Below are positions 1 to 10,949 of a stretch of 64,000 nt of DNA, piece after piece. Origin of the DNA: Sphaerosporella brunnea (lineage: Eukaryota; Ascomycota; Pezizomycetes; Pezizales; Pyronemataceae). Below the pieces are notes generated by a model, which was given only the letters and a program-made list of their open reading frames with translations, did no database searches and was not told where the DNA came from. How positions within the stretch are numbered: position 1 is the first letter of the stretch; every line of letters starts with the position of its first letter. The DNA lies in assembly GCA_008704415.1 (NCBI GenBank), contig VXIS01000223.1, forward strand, positions 17,620-81,619, given 5' to 3'. A program made the position numbers and the translations under genes.

Positions 1-618
1 GAGGCCAAGTACGGATACGCCTCGGAGTGCGACATTGCCAGCTACGTCATGTACCCCAAGGTGTTCAAGGAGTACAAGGACTTCTGTGCCAAGTACGGAG
101 ACCTTAGCGTACTTCCTACCAAGTACTTCTTGTCCCGACCGGACATCGGCGAGGAGTTTGGCGTCGAGATCGAGAAGGGCAAGATCCTGATCTTGAGATT
201 ACTCGCGGTTGGACCGCTCTCCGAGCAGACCGGACAGCGTGAGGTCTTCTTCGAGATGAACGGAGAAGTCCGACAAGTCACGGTCGACGACAAGCACGCA
301 GCGGTCGAGAACCTCAGCAGGCCCAAGGCGGACCCCAACGACACCTCCCACGTTGGTGCACCCATGTCCGGTGTGGTGGTCGAGGTTCGTGTCAAGAACG
401 ACACGGACGTCAGGAAGGGTGACCCCATTGCGGTTCTGAGCGCCATGAAGATGGTATTTACCCCAGGCCCGTAACTCTCCCTAACATTCACATGCTAATA
501 TGGTTCACAGGAAATGGTTATCAGTGCGCCGCACTCTGGAAAGGTCCACGACCTTTGCGTCAAGGAGGGAGACTCGGTGGACGGTCAGGACTTGATTTGC
601 AAGATCCATAAGGCTTAG
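1..618 (+). CDS. PYC: Pyruvate carboxylase, C-terminal part (5' truncated by window edge)
   Basis: Biotin-dependent enzyme that carboxylates pyruvate to oxaloacetate (anaplerosis, gluconeogenesis; cytosolic in most fungi). Only the 3' end is present. Exon 1-453 encodes the end of the carboxyltransferase/PYC-OADA region (MYPKVFKEYKDF, LPTKYFLSRP) and most of the biotinyl carrier domain. The biotin-accepting lysine is in the AMKM motif (codon 448-450). A 57-bp intron (454-510, GTATTT...TTCACAG) interrupts right after AMKM. The last exon, 511-618, reads EMVISAPHSGKV and ends IHKA-stop, the usual carrier-domain C-terminus. The intron position inside the biotin motif explains why the uninterrupted reading frame appears to end at 474. 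The family call is very secure; the upstream part lies outside the window. Confidence 0.95.
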
Positions 619-1285
619 GGCTCTTAGCCAGGGCGGAAAAATACCTTTCTAGATGGTGTTTGGGTGGTTGATGTCGTTGCAAGTAGCTTATTGTTTTGCG
701 GCTGGGTTTTGTTTCTTTTGGGTTTCGCGGTGTATGTACTGGTTTACTATTCTTATTTCTGGCCATATTAGGTTTTTAGAATTCATACGAGGCGGTGATG
801 CTCTAGAGTGAATGGCATAAAGTATTGCAAACAATAATTGCAATGCTAAGTGATACGTTCTGAGAATCCTCAAGGCGGATGGTGGTGATCAAATGCGTGA
901 TCATATCTCCACCAAGCGGAGATTCAACCTATCGCCGTTTTGACAAACTCCGTTTTTTCATCAGTTTCGCGCGACACGAAATTGAAACTTGCCGCCTTTG
1001 AGATGGCGTAGACGGACGGACGTCGTTGGAGAGGTGGGAGTCTGGTTACATCATAAGCATAGCGTGACGTCCTATGAAGCAGGAACTCGGGAGCGGTCAT
1101 AGGTATCTCGACATGATAGATTGAAAACATACATATCGTACAACAAACACCCTGACTCCATCTTTCTTTCTTTCACAATAGCCCACCAAGGAAGCAGAAA
1201 ATAGAAAGCCTTCAAAAAAAACAAACGCCATGATCCATGGAACCAACCAACGAAGCCAAAAGAAAGAAGAGCTACATACTAGAAT
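619..1285. other. Intergenic, convergent 3' ends of PYC and SYS1
   Basis: About 670 bp between two converging genes. It holds AT-rich 3' UTR-like sequence after the PYC stop and no reading frame with recognisable homology. Nothing else is seen. Confidence 0.6.
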
Positions 1286-1988
1286 CTATACCTTCACCGC
1301 GACCGCCGTAGCCGGGAGCTCCTCCGCCCGCTCCTCCATCGGCAACATCTCGTACTCCCTCCCCCGATCCGCCTCACCACCACCACCACCACCACCACCA
1401 CCACCACCACCAGAGCCCAACCCAAAACTCATCGGCCGGAGCTCCCGCCACTGACAAGCCCACGTGCCGCCGAGGACCATAACGCCGGTGGTTACGAGCT
1501 GCAAAGACCACCAGAGGACGGTGTCCGGTAGCTCGTGCTCGTACAGCGAGACCACGAGCAGGTGGAGAAAGGTGGTTGTGAGCGAAAAGTCAAGGATCAG
1601 CTTAGAGCGGGTGAGGATTAGGAGCTGGGCTATTATCCTGGTGGGAGGTGTCAGCGCTGCTTTTATATACCCCCGAACCCGAACCCGACGCTGAAGAACC
1701 CCCCTCCCCCCGGCCGGGAGGAGGGGGATGAGCAAGAACTTACATCACCCCCCCACAAAGAACCCACACCACCCCCAGCGTCCAGCCAACAGCGGTATCA
1801 CCGCGCACCGCGCGCCAGCTGAGGACTAACGACGGATTGAACGGCTCGCCCGCGACCAGCGTTGTGAAGAGGATCAGCACTGAGGCGGAGAGGTAGTAGA
1901 TGCCTTGGAGCAGCAGGATGTGCGACAGTGTCCGCAGCGGCGCGAAGGGGGGCTGTTTGTGCCGGCCCGTGAGGCGGATGGGGGGCAT
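1286..1988 (-). CDS. SYS1: Sys1-family Golgi membrane protein
   Basis: Multi-spanning Golgi/TGN membrane protein. In yeast and animals it recruits the Arl3/ARFRP1 GTPase to the Golgi. Two exons on the minus strand: 1988-1744 and 1637-1286, with a 106-bp intron (GTAAGT...CACCAG); 198 residues. Residues about 15-120 give hydrophobic segments (SHILLLQGIYYLSASVLIL and others). They are followed by the family hallmarks RSKLILDFSLTTTFLHLL, LWWSLQL and ACQWRELRPMSFG. The start was placed at MPPIRLTG because homologues begin near there; an in-frame ATG 33 codons upstream would add a non-conserved extension. The tail contains a poly-glycine run encoded by a (CCA)n microsatellite, then an acidic, probably cytosolic end. 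The gene is head-to-head with COA6, 193 bp between start codons. Confidence 0.92.
1375..1413. repeat. (CAC)n microsatellite inside SYS1
   Basis: About 13 perfect trinucleotide units. Read on the minus strand they encode an uninterrupted glycine run in the cytosolic tail of Sys1. Because the unit is a triplet, length changes preserve the frame. Confidence 0.9.
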
Positions 1989-2181
1989 CGAAGGCGCGTG
2001 CGTGCGTGGTTCCGGGGCCCGATGGGAGGAGTTGTTGTTTTCTAGAGCAAAAGCGAGGGTTTGTAGCTGTAGTTGCCCCCCCCCCATCCAGGCGACCTAC
2101 CTAGACACCCAAATCACGTGTCCCACGTCACCACCCGCACGCTTCTCTCAGCCCATCACTTCCTCCCCACCACGCGCAACG
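1989..2181. promoter_or_regulatory. Bidirectional promoter SYS1/COA6 with CACGTG box
   Basis: A 193-bp interval separates the two divergent start codons, so both genes must share it. A perfect E-box palindrome CACGTG (2115-2120), of the kind bound by bHLH factors such as Cbf1, is followed 4 bp later by a half-site-like CACGTC. A homopolymeric C run lies at about 2078-2086. The motif is visible; its function is inferred. Confidence 0.45.
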
Positions 2182-2554
2182 ATGGGCCTCTTCACCAGCA
2201 CCACCACCACCCCCGCTCCGAGCACGCCAACGCCGCCCACCCGCACGCAACGCGCAAAGTGCTGGGAAGCACGCGACGCCTTCTTCCGGTGCCTCGACAC
2301 CGCCGGGATCGTGGACGCGATCAAAGATTCCACTGCTGCAAAGACGTCGTGTTCGGGCGAGATGGCCGCGTTCGAGAAGGAGTGTGTGGCGAGCTGGGTA
2401 TGTTTTTTTATCCACCCCCCCGGGGGGGGTACTGGGAGGATAAGTGCTGACGTGAATGCAGGTCGAGTACTTCAAGAAGCGGAGGGTTATGGAACATAAT
2501 CGCGAGCAGATGCTGAAAGGACTACAGAAGGAGGGGGCGAAGAAGATGGAGTAG
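2182..2554 (+). CDS. COA6: Cytochrome c oxidase assembly factor 6 (COA6-like)
   Basis: Small mitochondrial intermembrane-space protein of the CHCH class that helps copper delivery to Cox2 during complex IV assembly. Two exons, 2182-2397 and 2462-2554, with a 64-bp intron (GTATGT...ATGCAG); 102 residues. It shows the diagnostic C-X9-C (Cys27, Cys37) and C-X10-C (Cys57, Cys68) spacing that separates COA6 from classical twin CX9C proteins. The family context KCWEARDAFFRCLD and EKECVASWVEYFKKRR is present. No cleavable presequence is evident, as expected for a substrate of the Mia40/Erv1 import route; an ERV1 gene lies at 61780-62412. The start at 2182 has a good context. The short size and intron make it easy to miss. 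Confidence 0.93.
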
Positions 2555-2778
2555 GGTTTGGTTTGGGAGAGGGATGGAGGGAAAGAGGTGTATGATACCG
2601 ATGTTGGGTGTATATTAGCTGGCCAGGAATAGACGGGTCTTCTTCTGATGGTGTTCACAGGAAATCGCCCAAACTTTACATTAGGATATCATTGCTAAAG
2701 TACCCAGAAAAACAGACCCGCCGAGTAAAGTTATCGCAAAATCTCAATTTCAGATGAAGAACCAAAGAAACGAACAAT

Positions 2779-5011
2779 CTAACCCATAAAGGTCTTGAAA
2801 TCCTCCTCCTGGTTCTCCTTCCAGACCTCGCTCCAGTTGACCTTGAGCTCCGGCTCGACATCCTCCCAGATCTTGTCAGCGCCCATCAGCTCCTTCTGTT
2901 CCCCCCACTTCTCCATCCGCTCCTTCCACACGTCCCGCATCACTTCCGTGAGCGCCAGCAGCCCGCCGCCCTCACCGTTGACAATTTCCCTGGTGTACGG
3001 CCCCATGACTTCCTGCAGTAAGTCCATATCCGTCTCCACGCCGTCCGGCCACATCACCATAGGCGAGCAGATCATGTCCCTGACGCCGCCGACGGTAGTT
3101 CCGAGCACCTCGGCCGCCGCGTGCTTTCCCGCGTGGTTGTCAGGGATGCAGTCGAGGGGGAAGAACGGGGTGAAGTACCCGGGGCACTTTGTGGCCATGT
3201 CCCGCAGTACCTCAAAGTCGGCAAGGTAGTACCCGCCGCGCCGGACCATTGCGAAGATCGCCCACCACAACGCGTTCGCGCGCTCGGGTTCGTCCATAGG
3301 CATCCACGCGGCGGCCTTGGTGAAGTGGATCGCCGAGATCCCGAGCCGGGTGGGTGAGCTGGCGAGTGGTCCGCGCTTACCAGTCTCTTTTGAGTCCAGA
3401 GCTACGGTGTCAATGTCGGTGCCGTAACTCAGGTTTCCAAAGGCGATGAGAATATGCGCCTTCGCGAGCGGAGCGGAGTAATGCGTGTAGTAAAGCATCC
3501 ACCAACGAGATCCACCCGCTGGATCAATAAGCCTCTGCTCCTCCGGGGGGTGGGGTTTATTTTCGAATGATCGCACGATCCACTCGCCGATTGAGATAAT
3601 CTCATCGAGAATCTTGGTACGTTCTGAAGACGGAGAATCTTTGGGCAATCTGCTGTATCCCACCATAAGACTCTCACCGAGGTGCACCTTGACCTGACGC
3701 AAAAATGTCTCTTCTAGGGACCGACCGCGCATGCTGCCGTCTACATCTGGCCACAATGCACGAGCTTCCTCGATGAGTTCCACACATCGACGGAATTCGG
3801 GCGTACCGTTGTCGTCCTCTGCTAGGACACTCTTGAGAAAGGCACCCATCAAACTGGAGCGAATGCTCAACTGCAGAGCAGGGCGAACATAATCCCAACC
3901 ACTGGCCAGCACACTACCACTGCCTCCGCTGCGCGCAAACTCAGGCAACGAACGACCGGAGGGTGGTTCGGTCAGTCTGCGCGCGTACTCGGCGATTGCT
4001 TCCTTGGGGGTGATGTTCGGGCCGATTGCATTTCGTCGCTGCTGCTCGAGCTGGAGGCAAAGGTTTAGCTTCCCTAAGGATTCCATGTCTAGACGGCCCA
4101 CGCGGATGTCTTCGATCATGGCGGTAGTGAGTTCCTCGAGGGTTTGAAGACGGCCAAAAATTACTTGCTGAGGTCCTGGCATTCCAGAAACAGGCATCTC
4201 GACAGTGTTGAATTCGTTCAAGTGGATCAAAGCGTTGTGGAACTGCATTTCACTGCGACAATCAGACCAAGCGTATTTTCAACAGTGACAGCTACGGCTT
4301 ACGCTATCCAGAGCCGTCGAAAACAGCTTCCGATCGGCGGCCACAACCCAAACTGCTCTCCCTGCTGCACGCGGCGCTCAGACTCGCGAACGATGAGTAG
4401 GCCAGGGGCGCGGTACTGGTCCCTGGGAACAAGCAGAACAGCAGGATGAGCCGGCTTCGCGTTCAGCTTTTTGTTCAAAGCTATATTTCATCAGCAAACT
4501 CCCAGCAAAAGTCCACTGTATGAAATATACCGATCATCAATTTCTTGACTTCGGCTTCTTCTTTTTTCTTCTGCTCATCCGACAAGCTCGGATCGGCTCT
4601 GGTAACCACTATAGCCTCCTCGTAGACCACTAGTGCCTCTCGAAACCTCTTCATGGCATCCAAAACACTGGCCTTGCGGCGGTAGCCCTTGGCCCACTTT
4701 GGATCGAGCTCTACCGCACGTTTGGCATCGTTGAGAGCTAGAGGGAGACGGCCGAGGGAAAGGAGAGCGGCGGAACGGTTGGAATAGAGCGTCTGCGACT
4801 GGGGATTGAGCGAAATTGCCTCGGTGTAGCTCGCAAAAGCTTCCGTGAAGTTCCTGCTCGCTCAAAACAAACATCTCTATCAGCCCCAGAAGCAACGCGT
4901 AGAGTTCAGCAGCTCTACGTACTTTGCTCGGAAGGCGACGTTGCCCTTCTGCTTCCACTCGTCGGATTGCTTGAGCTGTGACTCCGTGGGAGGAGGACGA
5001 GATGGAGCCAT
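2779..5011 (-). CDS. N-terminal TPR-domain protein of unknown function
   Basis: Four minus-strand exons: 5011-4923, 4853-4531, 4480-4303 and 4252-2779, with introns of 69, 50 and 50 bp; 687 residues. The first about 130 residues form a co-chaperone-like TPR domain (KQKGNVAF, LYSNRSAALLSLGR, AVELDPKWAKGYRRKA). That type often binds the C-termini of Hsp70/Hsp90 or serves as a protein scaffold. The remaining about 550 residues, including a WPPIGSCFRRLW segment near 190, have no domain I recognise. I joined them because all four exons keep frame with consensus splice sites, whereas the longest uninterrupted frame starts at 4248 without the TPRs. The gene ends 224 bp from COA6 in tail-to-tail orientation. 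The start ATG at 5011 has a GCCATGG context. Function is not assigned. Confidence 0.85.
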
Positions 5012-6148
5012 GGCGCGTCGCGGGTAAGGTCGTGGTTAGCTGGTGCAGGGATAGAATAGCTGCAGCAAGTAGAGCTCCCGTCTGTCGCGGGGTTCGCCGT
5101 CTTGGCGCTGAATGTGCTGGAAGATGCGAGGCGCCGAGTGATCTCTCGTCCAGGTCTATGGGAACAATGGCGATACGGTGAGAGTGTAGAGTAGTGTACC
5201 GTATTGTTTCGTATGAAAGGCTGGCTTTTCGGTAGGGCGCACCCAGAGTAAGAAAGAGAGAAAAGCGCCACCTATGTACTCGCTTTCCTCACATCTTTCT
5301 CCCCAGTCCTTCGAGTCACCTTGGGTCACTCAAACCTAACCCTGCAGCGTCAAGCTCACTCGCATCGCCTTTCGGGCGAAATAATACGGTAGACTGTTCA
5401 TGCCCTCAGACGTCGTCCACGTCCATTCGATAGCAAGTGTGATATAGAATAGGATACCTTCTTCCCTGGGTAAAGGAAACATCGTATATTCCGAGCGAGG
5501 CTCAGCGAGACAGCGTAACGTCATAGCATGAACACGCGTATGAATCTAGGCATGTAAAGAGCCGGGACTGGTGATGTTCCGCGGGAAGGACCCCAGGATA
5601 TCTGAGACGGCCGTCGACGGCAACTTCCGCACGGAGATTTTTTTATATGTAAGGCCGCACCTTCCCCGTGCTTTTCGATTCGATTTCCGCTGTGGCACGG
5701 TTCAGACGAGTTGCGGCACCTCACGGATACGCACAGCTTACATGTATCGTTCTATCTAAAACCCGGATGGATGCGGCTGGCACCTGGAGGACAAAACAGT
5801 GGCGAAAGCTGTCTATCAGCTCGACAAATTGTGCTTCAGATGGAGCGCCCTCATAGGCCCTCGAAGCGTCTCGAATTCTGTCCACCTGCCTCGTCAGCTT
5901 AACGAGGAAGGTGGCTCTGCATGCTGCTTAGCGGGGGGGAAGGGGGAGCTGTGTTAATTAGGTGTTCGGAGGTGGTGGTTTCCTCGTTTTCGCTCTTCGC
6001 TTTGCAGGGGTTGGGGGGTTGGGCAGAAGTTCGTCTCGCCAGCCCGCACAGCAATTGCGGCCTCGGCCACAGTTTATATTCTACGTGCTGTGACATTTGG
6101 CCTTGACATATTGTGCCTTTTGCTGCTGTTCTTCACCCGGTCCAGCAT
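5012..6148. other. Divergent intergenic region between TPR gene and ABC transporter
   Basis: 1.14 kb shared upstream region. No homologous reading frame is seen; GC is mixed, with a G-rich tract at 5934-5946 and no repeat structure I could identify. Confidence 0.5.
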
Positions 6149-9100
6149 ATGGCTATGGCTCCAGATTCACCCTCCGAGGAGCTTGTTTCCTCTGCGCCGA
6201 ACGACGGTGACAGCCTCGATAGCGCCGCATTGGGAGACAAAGATATCGTTGCTGCAGAAGTCGAAGACGACGACCCTCACAATCCGTACCTATCATTCCG
6301 GAGGGTTGAGGCAGTCAATGTGTCAGTTCGCAACGTTGGGATCAGCGTTGTCCAGAAACCTACAGTCTCGCGACTCTGGAAGTGGAAGAAGAGTGATGGC
6401 GAAGAAGGTACTCAAGAAATCAAGATTCTGGACAATATTTCTGCCGATATGCCAGCAGGACAAGTCATGGCGATCATTGGAGGTAGTGGCAGTGGAAAAG
6501 TGCGCCAGTCATATTGTCTTTCGCACTGGGGTTTTTGAAGGCTGACACGAGCAGACTTCTTTGCTGAACGCAATGGCCCACCGAATGCGAGGCCAAAATC
6601 TTCAAATAACCGGATCGACAATTTTCAACGAGTCTCCAAACTTGTCGAGCATTCGCCATGCGTATGTGATGCAGCAAGATGTACTGTTGCCCCAGTTGAC
6701 AGTTCGAGAAACCCTTCGGTATTCCGCCGAACTGCGCCTGCCATCCGGCACCCCAGCCGAGGAGCGTGAGCGTGTTGTGGAGGAAGTCATTCTTCAACTG
6801 GGACTGAAAGAATGCGCGGATACCCCCATTGGAGACGGCGCACATAAAGGGTGTTCTGGGGGAGAGAAACGGCGTGTTTCGATTGGTGTCCAGTTATTGG
6901 CAAATCCGTCAGTCTTGTTTTTAGATGAACCTACCACAGGTCTAGATGCTACATCAGCGTATCAACTTGTGCGCACATTAAAAAATCTGGCAAGGAAAGG
7001 GAGGACGATTATTACCACCCTCCATCAGCCACGTTCTGAGAGTAGGCCACCAAGTGCTCCAGTTCCAGTGCCCCTCGTTAACCATTTCTAGTTTGGGAAA
7101 TGTTTGACAGAATTACTCTGCTGGCCAGAGGGAACGTGGTATACAGCGGAAAAGTCTCCGGTGCCGAAGAGTATTTTGCGTCTCTTGGCCATCCTTTCCC
7201 GAAACGCATGAATCCGGCAGATTTTGTGATTGACGAATCCTCGATTGACTACCGCGCTCCTGAGGCAGAGGAATCCTCAACAGCAAGAGTAAAGGCGCTG
7301 ATAGCGGCATGGCAATATCACGAGACGCGCGTCCTCTCACTTGTCCCTAGCACTGTTCCCTTAGAACCCACGACCACCTCGGCTTTTGCTACAGCAGCGT
7401 CAACAATCGGCGAGGAAATGCGTGGAGGTGCTGCAAAACCACCTCTGTGGCGGCAAATCTCGGTTCTCACCCGGCGCACATTCAAGACCACATATCGAGA
7501 CCCCATGGGGCTCTCTGGCTGCCTTTCTGAGGCCATTGTGATGGGATTAATAGCTGGATGGATTTTCTACAATCTGGATGGCTCATTGTCTGGCATACGA
7601 TCGAGACAAGCCGCATTGTATATGGCGGCTAACCTCCAGGGATACCTTATACTGCTATTCGAAACGTATCGCCTGTGCGAGGTAGATATCCGAGTCTTTG
7701 ATAGGGAGCATGGTGAAGGTGTAGTCGGAGTATTCGCATATCTCGTCAGCCGACGGCTTGCAAAGCTGTTCACTGAAGATATCCCAGTACCATTCTTGTT
7801 TGCCGTAAGTATCACGCATGTTCCGCGCGAGAACTGATGCTTACCAGCCTTCGTCCGTCAGGTCTTGTTCTACTTCATGTGTGGTTTCGATAAGGATGCT
7901 GCACAGTTCTTCACGTTCTTTGGAATCGTTCTCATCTCGCAGTTCCTCTCTGTGGCTTTTGCAACACTAGCAGTGAGCATTTCTCGGAATTTCGGCGAAG
8001 CAACGCTTATCAGCAATCTTTTCTACACAATGCAGGTATTTTATCCTTATGGATTGCTCACCGAATTGTTCTGATTCTAAGACGAAAAATCTTAACAGAG
8101 TATGTGCTGTGGGTTCTTCATTCAACAATCCACGATACCAGTATATGTCCGCTGGATGAAGTACATATCGTACAATTGGTATGCACTGGGGGCCTTGATG
8201 GTCAATGAATTTGCCGATTCATTCTATGATTGCCCATTCGAAGGCGGACGAAACAATCCGGCATGTCTCGAATACGACGGCAACTTCGTGCTCGAATCGT
8301 TGAGTTTTCCTAAAGGATGGCTCAGGGAACCGATAGCCATCGAGATTGCCTGGGTTTGTGGATTCTACATCGCCGCAGCCTTATTGTTTCAATTCTTTGC
8401 CGTTGAAATCAATGTATCTTCTACGAAGGTGAATGATGACAAAGACCGATCCGCCGGAAAGGAGATACTGGAGGACCTTGATCCCGGGTCTCAAGTGCAT
8501 AGGATCGACGTTGTGCTCGATGGCTACAATCTCACAGTCAATAAGCCTGGTTTCTTCGGTAAAGGCAAGAAGGAAGTAAATATTCTCAAGGGTGTCTCGA
8601 CCCGCTTTGAAGCTGGAAAGCTGAACGTCATAATGGGTCCCTCCGGAAGTGGAAAAGTGGGTAGCGCCCGTCTTTTTGAAGGATTGCTTCTAAATATCGC
8701 TGTTCGTACAGAGCTCCCTTTTGAATCTTATGGCTCGCCGTCTACACAGTTCCTTGACCACAAGATACAGCGCTTCGGGAAAGATGTTGTTTAATGGTGC
8801 CAACCCATCTAACGACGTGATTCGATCACTATGCTCGTACGTCACCCAGGAAGACGATGCATTGCTTCCGTCCTTGACAGTTAGGGAAACCCTTCGATAT
8901 GCTGCAGCCTTACGGCTGCCAAGCTGGATGTCTGCCGCAGAAAAGGAACGCAGAGCTGAAGACATTATCCTCAAGCTGGGCCTAAGAGAATGTGCGGATG
9001 TACCCATTGGTAGTGAGTTTGTGAAGGGAATTTCTGGCGGACAGAAACGACGGTAACTTCATCCTATGGATTCTCCGTTCATCCTTCTGACACATGCAGA

Positions 9101-10544
9101 GTTACCATTGCAGTCCAGATATTGACAGAGCCCCGCATATTGCTACTGGATGAACCAACGTGAGTCCAATCCATCGATTTGAGTGCATAAATAACAACCA
9201 AGGTATAGATCTGGCCTGGATGCTTTTACCGCTGGTTCAATTCTCAGTGTCCTCAGAGGGCTTGCCGACGAAGGCCGTACAGTTATATGCACAATCCATC
9301 AGAGCCGCAGCGACTTATTTGAGAAGTTTGGCAACGTGCTCCTTCTTGCAAGAGGTGGCTTCACAGTATACTCGGGAAAGGCCGCGCAGATGCTTCCATA
9401 TTTTTCGTCTCTAGGGCACGAATGCCCAGCCAACGTCAATCCAGCCGACTTCGCTCTCGATCTGGTTACTGTGGACTTGCAGCATGAGGATCGCGAGACA
9501 GAGACTCGTGTCAAGGTCCAGAATCTGATTTCACACTTCTCCCACGCGGATGCATTGTCAGATGATTCACAGGAGAGCGAGAAAAACGTATCTCTTCCTG
9601 CTGAGCTTGGACAGATGAAGAGAGACATGGCTCCTTTCTACGTTGCGTATCCTATCCTTTTGAGGCGCAGTATACTCAATATCAAGCGGCAACCGCCCCT
9701 CATAGTGGCGCGAATTACACAGGTTCTCGGGCTTGGTGTGGTCCATGCTCTCTTCTTTGCGCCACTAAAGAACAACTACTTTGCTGTCCAGAGCCGGATG
9801 GGCTTTGTGCAACAAATTACTTCTCTTTATTTCGTCGGACTTTTGCAAAACGTTGCCGTGTGTAGGGTTCCTCTCGCGTCCTGTTGATCGAGCAGAATGC
9901 TGATTGTATTACTAGATCCCCATGAACGGGTTGTCTTCTACAAGGAGCATGATGACAGAGCCTATAGCACCACGGCCTTTTTCCTCGCGTACACCACTTG
10001 CGAGATACCGTTTGAGATTCTCAGTTGTCTTCTTTACTCCCTTTTGGGCGATTTAGCTGTCGGGCTTCCTCGCACCGCGGAACTCTATTTCATTCTCTCC
10101 GCCCTGGTGTTCTTCATAACGAACGTTGGCGAATCACTTGGGATAATCTTTAACACTTTGTTCCAGCACACCGGATTCTCTATCAATGTCACCTCCTCGG
10201 TCCTAAGCATTGGAGTGCTCATGAGCGGCGTCATGAGCACAGATATGCCCAAGTTCTTGAAGGGCATCAATTACCTCTCGCCGTTGAAGTATGCGGTGCA
10301 ATGTTTGGTGCCGGCTTCGCTCGAGGGCGTTACATTTACCTGCGAGGACTGGCAGCGGCTACCGGGTGGACGGTGTCCCATCGAGAATGGCGACGATGTG
10401 ATGAGACTGTATAATATGGGCAGATACACGCCGTGGAAAAACTTGGTTGCTTTGGCGGCGGTTGCGGCCATCTACCGAATGATTGCGTATATGGTTGTGG
10501 TGGCGAAGACCACGCAGTGGGGTGTGAGAGGGAGGAAGGAGTGA
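6149..10544 (+). CDS. Full-length ABCG (WHITE-type) transporter, YOL075C-like
   Basis: Predicted membrane ATP-driven exporter; substrate unknown. Nine exons: 6149-6499, 6555-7041, 7092-7804, 7862-8035, 8099-8656, 8712-9052, 9100-9159, 9209-9861 and 9916-10544; about 1321 residues. The order is NBD-TMD-NBD-TMD, i.e. two WHITE-like halves in tandem. NBD1 shows GGSGSGK (Walker A), SGGEKRR (signature) and LFLDEPTTGLD (Walker B). NBD2 shows GPSGSGK, SGGQKRR and LLLDEPTSGLD. Both Walker A motifs are canonical, unlike classical PDR pumps, whose first Walker A has cysteine for lysine. Length and layout match yeast YOL075C and fungal homologues better than Pdr5. Introns cut both Walker A motifs at equivalent positions (after the GK lysine), consistent with internal duplication. 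The start was taken at the first ATG of the frame (6149; a second ATG lies two codons later). Confidence 0.92.
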
Positions 10545-10949
10545 ATGAAGGCTAGTTTACTGGAAGGATTTCGTTTGTTTGGTGCAATTCTAACATCCAA
10601 TTCTAACATCAATCCAACTTCTTAAAGTGCCTGTCGGTATCATCCCTTAGCTTGTCAAAATTCCGGGGGTCCGAGGCCGAAAATAAGTTAAGGGATGGGA
10701 AATTGGTGAAACGAGTTTTCATAAGGTTCAGTATCCGAGTGAGATATTGTGATAACATACTTTTTCTCCTCTCCTCGAGTTCGTACGACTTGTCGGGGAA
10801 CTCAAACCAACAACCCACCACAACTTACGTCTCGACACAACACCACTTACCCACCGACTTTCTTGATCAACGCTATCTACTACTCAGAGAATAATCTAGA
10901 GTGAACTTTTTCTTCGCATATTCCGCCGGACATAACGGAAATTCAGAAA

